Source: Rhodospirillales bacterium (lineage in GTDB: Bacteria > Pseudomonadota > Alphaproteobacteria > Reyranellales > Reyranellaceae). Taken from it: DNA of 9,585 nucleotides. Positions 7,292 through 9,585 of this stretch are shown piece by piece; position 1 is the stretch's first letter; every line of letters starts with the position of its first letter. The stretch covers positions 1 to 9,585 of the forward strand of contig JABMNB010000378.1 in NCBI GenBank assembly GCA_013205335.1, written 5' to 3'. The notes under the pieces were generated by a model, which was not told the DNA's origin, searched no databases, and was given only the letters and a program-made list of their open reading frames with translations. The position numbers were made by a program, and so were the translations under genes.

Positions 7292-8436
7292 CCAGCGAAG
7301 CCCAGCGTCTGCACGGACATCTCATCGGACAGCAGGGCTCACGGCGCTCCTTGAACTCGCCGTCGCTCGTGCTCGATCTCGAGATGCTCGATCGCAACAT
7401 CGCGGAGATGGCGAACTTCGCGAAGGCGCACAACGTCAAGCTCCGGCCGCATTCGAAGACGCACAAGTCGGCCGACATCGCGCGCCGCCAGATGGCGGCT
7501 GGCGCGCTCGGCGTCTGCTGTGCCAAGCTGGGCGAGGCCGAAGCGCTGGGCGAGGCCGGCATCCAGAGCCTGCACATCACCTCGCCGGTGGTGACGCCGC
7601 AGGCCATCGCGCGCCTCGTCGAGCTCAACGGCAAGGTCTCCGACCTGATGCTGGTGGTCGACCATCCCGATAATGCCGAGGCACTGGCTTCTGCGGCCGC
7701 AAAGGCCGGCAGGCTGATCGCCGTGATCGTCGACATCGATCCCGGCATCCATCGCACCGGCACGGCCTCGCCCGAGGCCACGCTCGAGCTGGTGCAGAAG
7801 ATCGCCAACCTCAAGTCGCTGAAATATGCCGGCGTGCAGTTCTATTGCGGCCGTCACCAGCATATCGTCGACTTCAAGCAGCGCACCGCCGAGATCAAGG
7901 AACGCACGGACTATCTCAAGGGCATCCTCGACATGCTCGGGGCGGCGGGGCTGAAGCCCGCCATCGTCTCGGGCTCGGGCACCGGCACGCACTACATCGA
8001 TGCCAAGCTCGGCGTCTTCACCGAGCTGCAGGTCGGCTCCTACGTGTTCATGGACCACGACTACAACGTCTGCGACCTGCGCGGGCTCGACAAGCCGACC
8101 TTCGAGCAGGCGCTGCAGATCGATGCGCGCGTCGTCAGCGCCAACACGCCGGGCATGGTGACGGTCGATGCCGGCCTGAAGGCGATGGCCACGGAGAAGG
8201 GGCCGCCCATGATTCTGAAGGGCGCCGCCCCGGGCGCCACCACGCGCTTCATGGGTGACGAGCATCTCGCGGTGATTGCGCCCGAGGGCCAGCAGGCGCC
8301 CAGACTCGGCGATCAGGTGATCCTCGTGCCGCCGCACTGCGACCCGACCGTGAACCTCTACGAGAGCTACAACGTGGTTAAGGGCGACACGCTGGTCGAG
8401 ATCTGGCCGGTCACGGCGCGCGGCCGCTCGCGCTAA
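7288..8436 (+). CDS. D-threonine aldolase-type PLP enzyme (alanine racemase N-terminal fold)
   Basis: This 382-residue fold-type III PLP enzyme belongs to the D-threonine aldolase/D-serine dehydratase (DSD1-like) family. An alanine-racemase-type TIM barrel spans about residues 25-265. RPHSKTHKS (53-61) contains the PLP lysine, Lys57. SGSGTGTHY (229-237) is the phosphate-binding glycine-rich loop. The C-terminal beta domain ends with PPHCDPTVNLYES, where His350 and Asp352 match the His-x-Asp metal ligands described for D-threonine aldolases; eukaryotic-type D-serine dehydratases use a His-x-Cys pair instead. It most likely splits a D-3-hydroxy-amino acid into glycine and an aldehyde with a divalent metal. 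Beta-hydroxyaspartate aldolase is a related alternative, but the usual bhc partner genes are absent. GAAGGA precedes the start, which overlaps the dehydrogenase stop by four bases. Confidence 0.9.
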   Translation: MTSEAQRLHGHLIGQQGSRRSLNSPSLVLDLEMLDRNIAEMANFAKAHNVKLRPHSKTHKSADIARRQMAAGALGVCCAKLGEAEALGEAGIQSLHITSPVVTPQAIARLVELNGKVSDLMLVVDHPDNAEALASAAAKAGRLIAVIVDIDPGIHRTGTASPEATLELVQKIANLKSLKYAGVQFYCGRHQHIVDFKQRTAEIKERTDYLKGILDMLGAAGLKPAIVSGSGTGTHYIDAKLGVFTELQVGSYVFMDHDYNVCDLRGLDKPTFEQALQIDARVVSANTPGMVTVDAGLKAMATEKGPPMILKGAAPGATTRFMGDEHLAVIAPEGQQAPRLGDQVILVPPHCDPTVNLYESYNVVKGDTLVEIWPVTARGRSR

Positions 8437-8446
8437 CGATCATACT

Positions 8447-8543
8447 CCTCTCCCCCGCTAGGGGGAGAGGCTGGGTGAGGGGGCGACGCAACATCACCTC
8501 GATCAACCCCCTCACCTAACCTCTCCCCCTATCGGGGGAGAGG
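8447..8543. repeat. Double-palindrome repeat, copy B, in a convergent gap
   Basis: This is a second copy of the element at 3430-3528. Arms at 8447-8483 and 8507-8543 are inverted copies differing at three positions, with a 23-base spacer; each contains a near-perfect inner palindrome. Compared on the same strand, the first arms of copies A and B differ at only two of 37 positions. The outer flanks match best when copy B is read on the minus strand (CTCAAGTTCCTCTC here, CTCATGTTCCTCTC in copy A). It starts 11 bases after the aldolase stop and contains the stop codon of the converging transporter gene, so it may act as a two-way terminator. No transposase is nearby. Confidence 0.9.
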
Positions 8544-9585
8544 AACTTGAGCGTGCCCCACCAGCAACCCACCGTTCCATGTGCGCGCGAGCAGCAGCAG
8601 GGCGCACAGGCCGAGGGCGCTGACCACGGTCATCGCGAGAAACGCGAGCTGACCGTATTGCGAATAGAGAAGGCCGGAGAACTGGTAGACCACGGCCTGC
8701 GTGGCGCCGGTACCCAGTGCGTAATAGAGGCTCTGCCCGATGGCGGCGCCGTGTGCCGGCAGGGCGCGCTGCAGGAAGGCCATGGCGCCGAGATGGCAGG
8801 CGGCGAAGGTGCAGGAGTGCAGCGCCTGCAGCAGAGCCAGCGCCCACAGCTCGGTCGTGAAGGCCATGCCGGTCCAGCGCACCATGCCGGCAACGAGGCC
8901 GAGCCCGATCAGGCCGCAGGCGCCCAGCCGCGCCAAGAGCCAGCCGCCGAACAGCATCAGGACGATCTCGATGGCGACGCTCTGGGCCCACAACGCGCTG
9001 ATCGTCACGTCGTCGATACCGGCCGCGCGCCAGGTCAGGGTGCCGAAGCTGTAAAGGACGGAATGGCTGGCCTGGCAGAGGCCGCAGGCCAGCAGGAACA
9101 GGATGAAGGCCGGCTGGCGCAACAGCTCGCGCACGCGGAACGGCGAATGGCCCTGGCTGGCGGCGGCGGCGCGCGGCGCGGCGGCCGGCAACAGCAGCGC
9201 GAACGGCGCCAGCAGCACGATGCTCGCCATACCGACGTAGAGGACCCAGGGCGGGCCGTAGCGATCGACCGCGATGCCGGCGAGGAAGGTGCCGCCGATG
9301 AAGGCGATCGAACTCCACATGCGCACGCGCGCATAGTCGAGTCCGTGGCGCTTGGTCTCCGTCACCAGCACGCCGTCGTAGAGCGGCATCGGCGGCGACC
9401 ACAGGAAACCCCAGATCATGGTGACGATGAAGATCGCCAGAAACGAATAGGAGAACTGGTAGGCACCCATCATCACGATGGCGCCGAGGCCCAGCGCCAC
9501 GATGACGCCGCGCGGCCCGCCCAGGCGATGGGCGATCCAGCCGACCGAGAGCGTGGCGATCACCGCCACGATCTGGCGCGACATG
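8529..9585 (-). CDS. Major facilitator transporter, HcaT-like (5' end beyond window)
   Basis: The visible 351-352 residues form a strongly hydrophobic inner-membrane protein with about ten to eleven membrane spans, of the MFS_1-like group that includes HcaT and nucleoside:H+ symporters. Matching blocks include SPPMPLYDGV (63-72, counted from the first in-window Met), DYARVRMWSSIAFIGGTFLAG (83-103), VRWTGMAFTTELWALALLQ and LHSCTFAACHLGAMAFLQ. The first Met in view is probably internal: it aligns to the second membrane span of HcaT-like proteins, so about 45 residues, including the first span, should lie beyond the window edge. HcaT is associated with phenylpropionate uptake; the substrate here is unknown, and small organic acids, sugars or nucleosides are all possible. 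The C-terminus ...HAQVPLPR ends inside repeat copy B, which provides the last codons and the TAG. The gene converges on the aldolase gene. Confidence 0.82.
   Translation of the reverse strand, partial: MSRQIVAVIATLSVGWIAHRLGGPRGVIVALGLGAIVMMGAYQFSYSFLAIFIVTMIWGFLWSPPMPLYDGVLVTETKRHGLDYARVRMWSSIAFIGGTFLAGIAVDRYGPPWVLYVGMASIVLLAPFALLLPAAAPRAAAASQGHSPFRVRELLRQPAFILFLLACGLCQASHSVLYSFGTLTWRAAGIDDVTISALWAQSVAIEIVLMLFGGWLLARLGACGLIGLGLVAGMVRWTGMAFTTELWALALLQALHSCTFAACHLGAMAFLQRALPAHGAAIGQSLYYALGTGATQAVVYQFSGLLYSQYGQLAFLAMTVVSALGLCALLLLARTWNGGLLVGHAQVPLPR

Noticed and set aside
7339..8337. A 332-codon minus-strand open frame opposite the aldolase gene.
   Set aside because: It is antisense to a gene with intact PLP and metal motifs, and its translation shows no family signature.
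8447..8543. Idea that the core of the repeat has been inverted between its arms relative to copy A.
   Set aside because: The base that differs between the arms and the spacer edges hint at one orientation, but the outer flanks and a TGATG block in the spacer fit the other. The similarities are too short to decide.

Overview
This is a GC-rich bacterial window with dense genes, short gaps and strong third-position G/C. The gene types (an alphaproteobacterial-style MtnA, a 'transketolase-like' E1 protein divergent from an Lrp/AsnC regulator, a HcaT-like transporter and many G/C-rich palindromic repeats) suggest an alphaproteobacterium of the Rhizobiales/Rhodospirillales type. That assignment is inferred from gene style, because there is no rRNA or marker gene here. 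Both ends cut a gene: mtnA at the left edge (3' part missing) and a major facilitator transporter at the right edge (5' part missing).

Left block (1-3444). A minus-strand pair encodes a thiamine-diphosphate enzyme of the homodimeric pyruvate dehydrogenase E1/transketolase type and then, 9 bases after its stop codon, the methionine-salvage isomerase MtnA. An Lrp/AsnC regulator is transcribed divergently from the E1 gene. The 88-base gap between them carries three GAAT motifs spaced exactly 10 bases apart, a plausible regulator site. The E1 protein lacks the N-terminal segment that docks AceE onto E2, and no E2 or E3 gene is present.

Middle block (3552-8436). A PhzF-family isomerase (minus) is divergent, with only 36 bases between start codons, from a long rightward series: an AMP-forming acyl-CoA synthetase, a 242-base gap that holds what looks like the C-terminal stub of an aminotransferase, a short-chain dehydrogenase, and a D-threonine aldolase-type PLP enzyme. 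The last two overlap by four bases (ATGA) and are almost certainly co-translated. The aldolase keeps the PLP lysine and the His-x-Asp metal site of true D-threonine aldolases. A joint role in catabolism of a beta-hydroxy-D-amino acid or of the aldehyde released from it is possible but unproven.

Right block (8447-9585). A minus-strand HcaT-like transporter converges on the aldolase gene.

The most notable structure is a pair of about 98-base double-palindrome repeats at 3430-3528 and 8447-8543, one in each of the two convergent gaps. Each runs into the end of a coding region and supplies its stop codon: the Lrp protein ends ...VPLHR and the transporter ...VPLPR, both from the same repeat end. 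No phage, CRISPR, tRNA or insertion-sequence gene was seen, and I found no clear evidence of an entirely new system.
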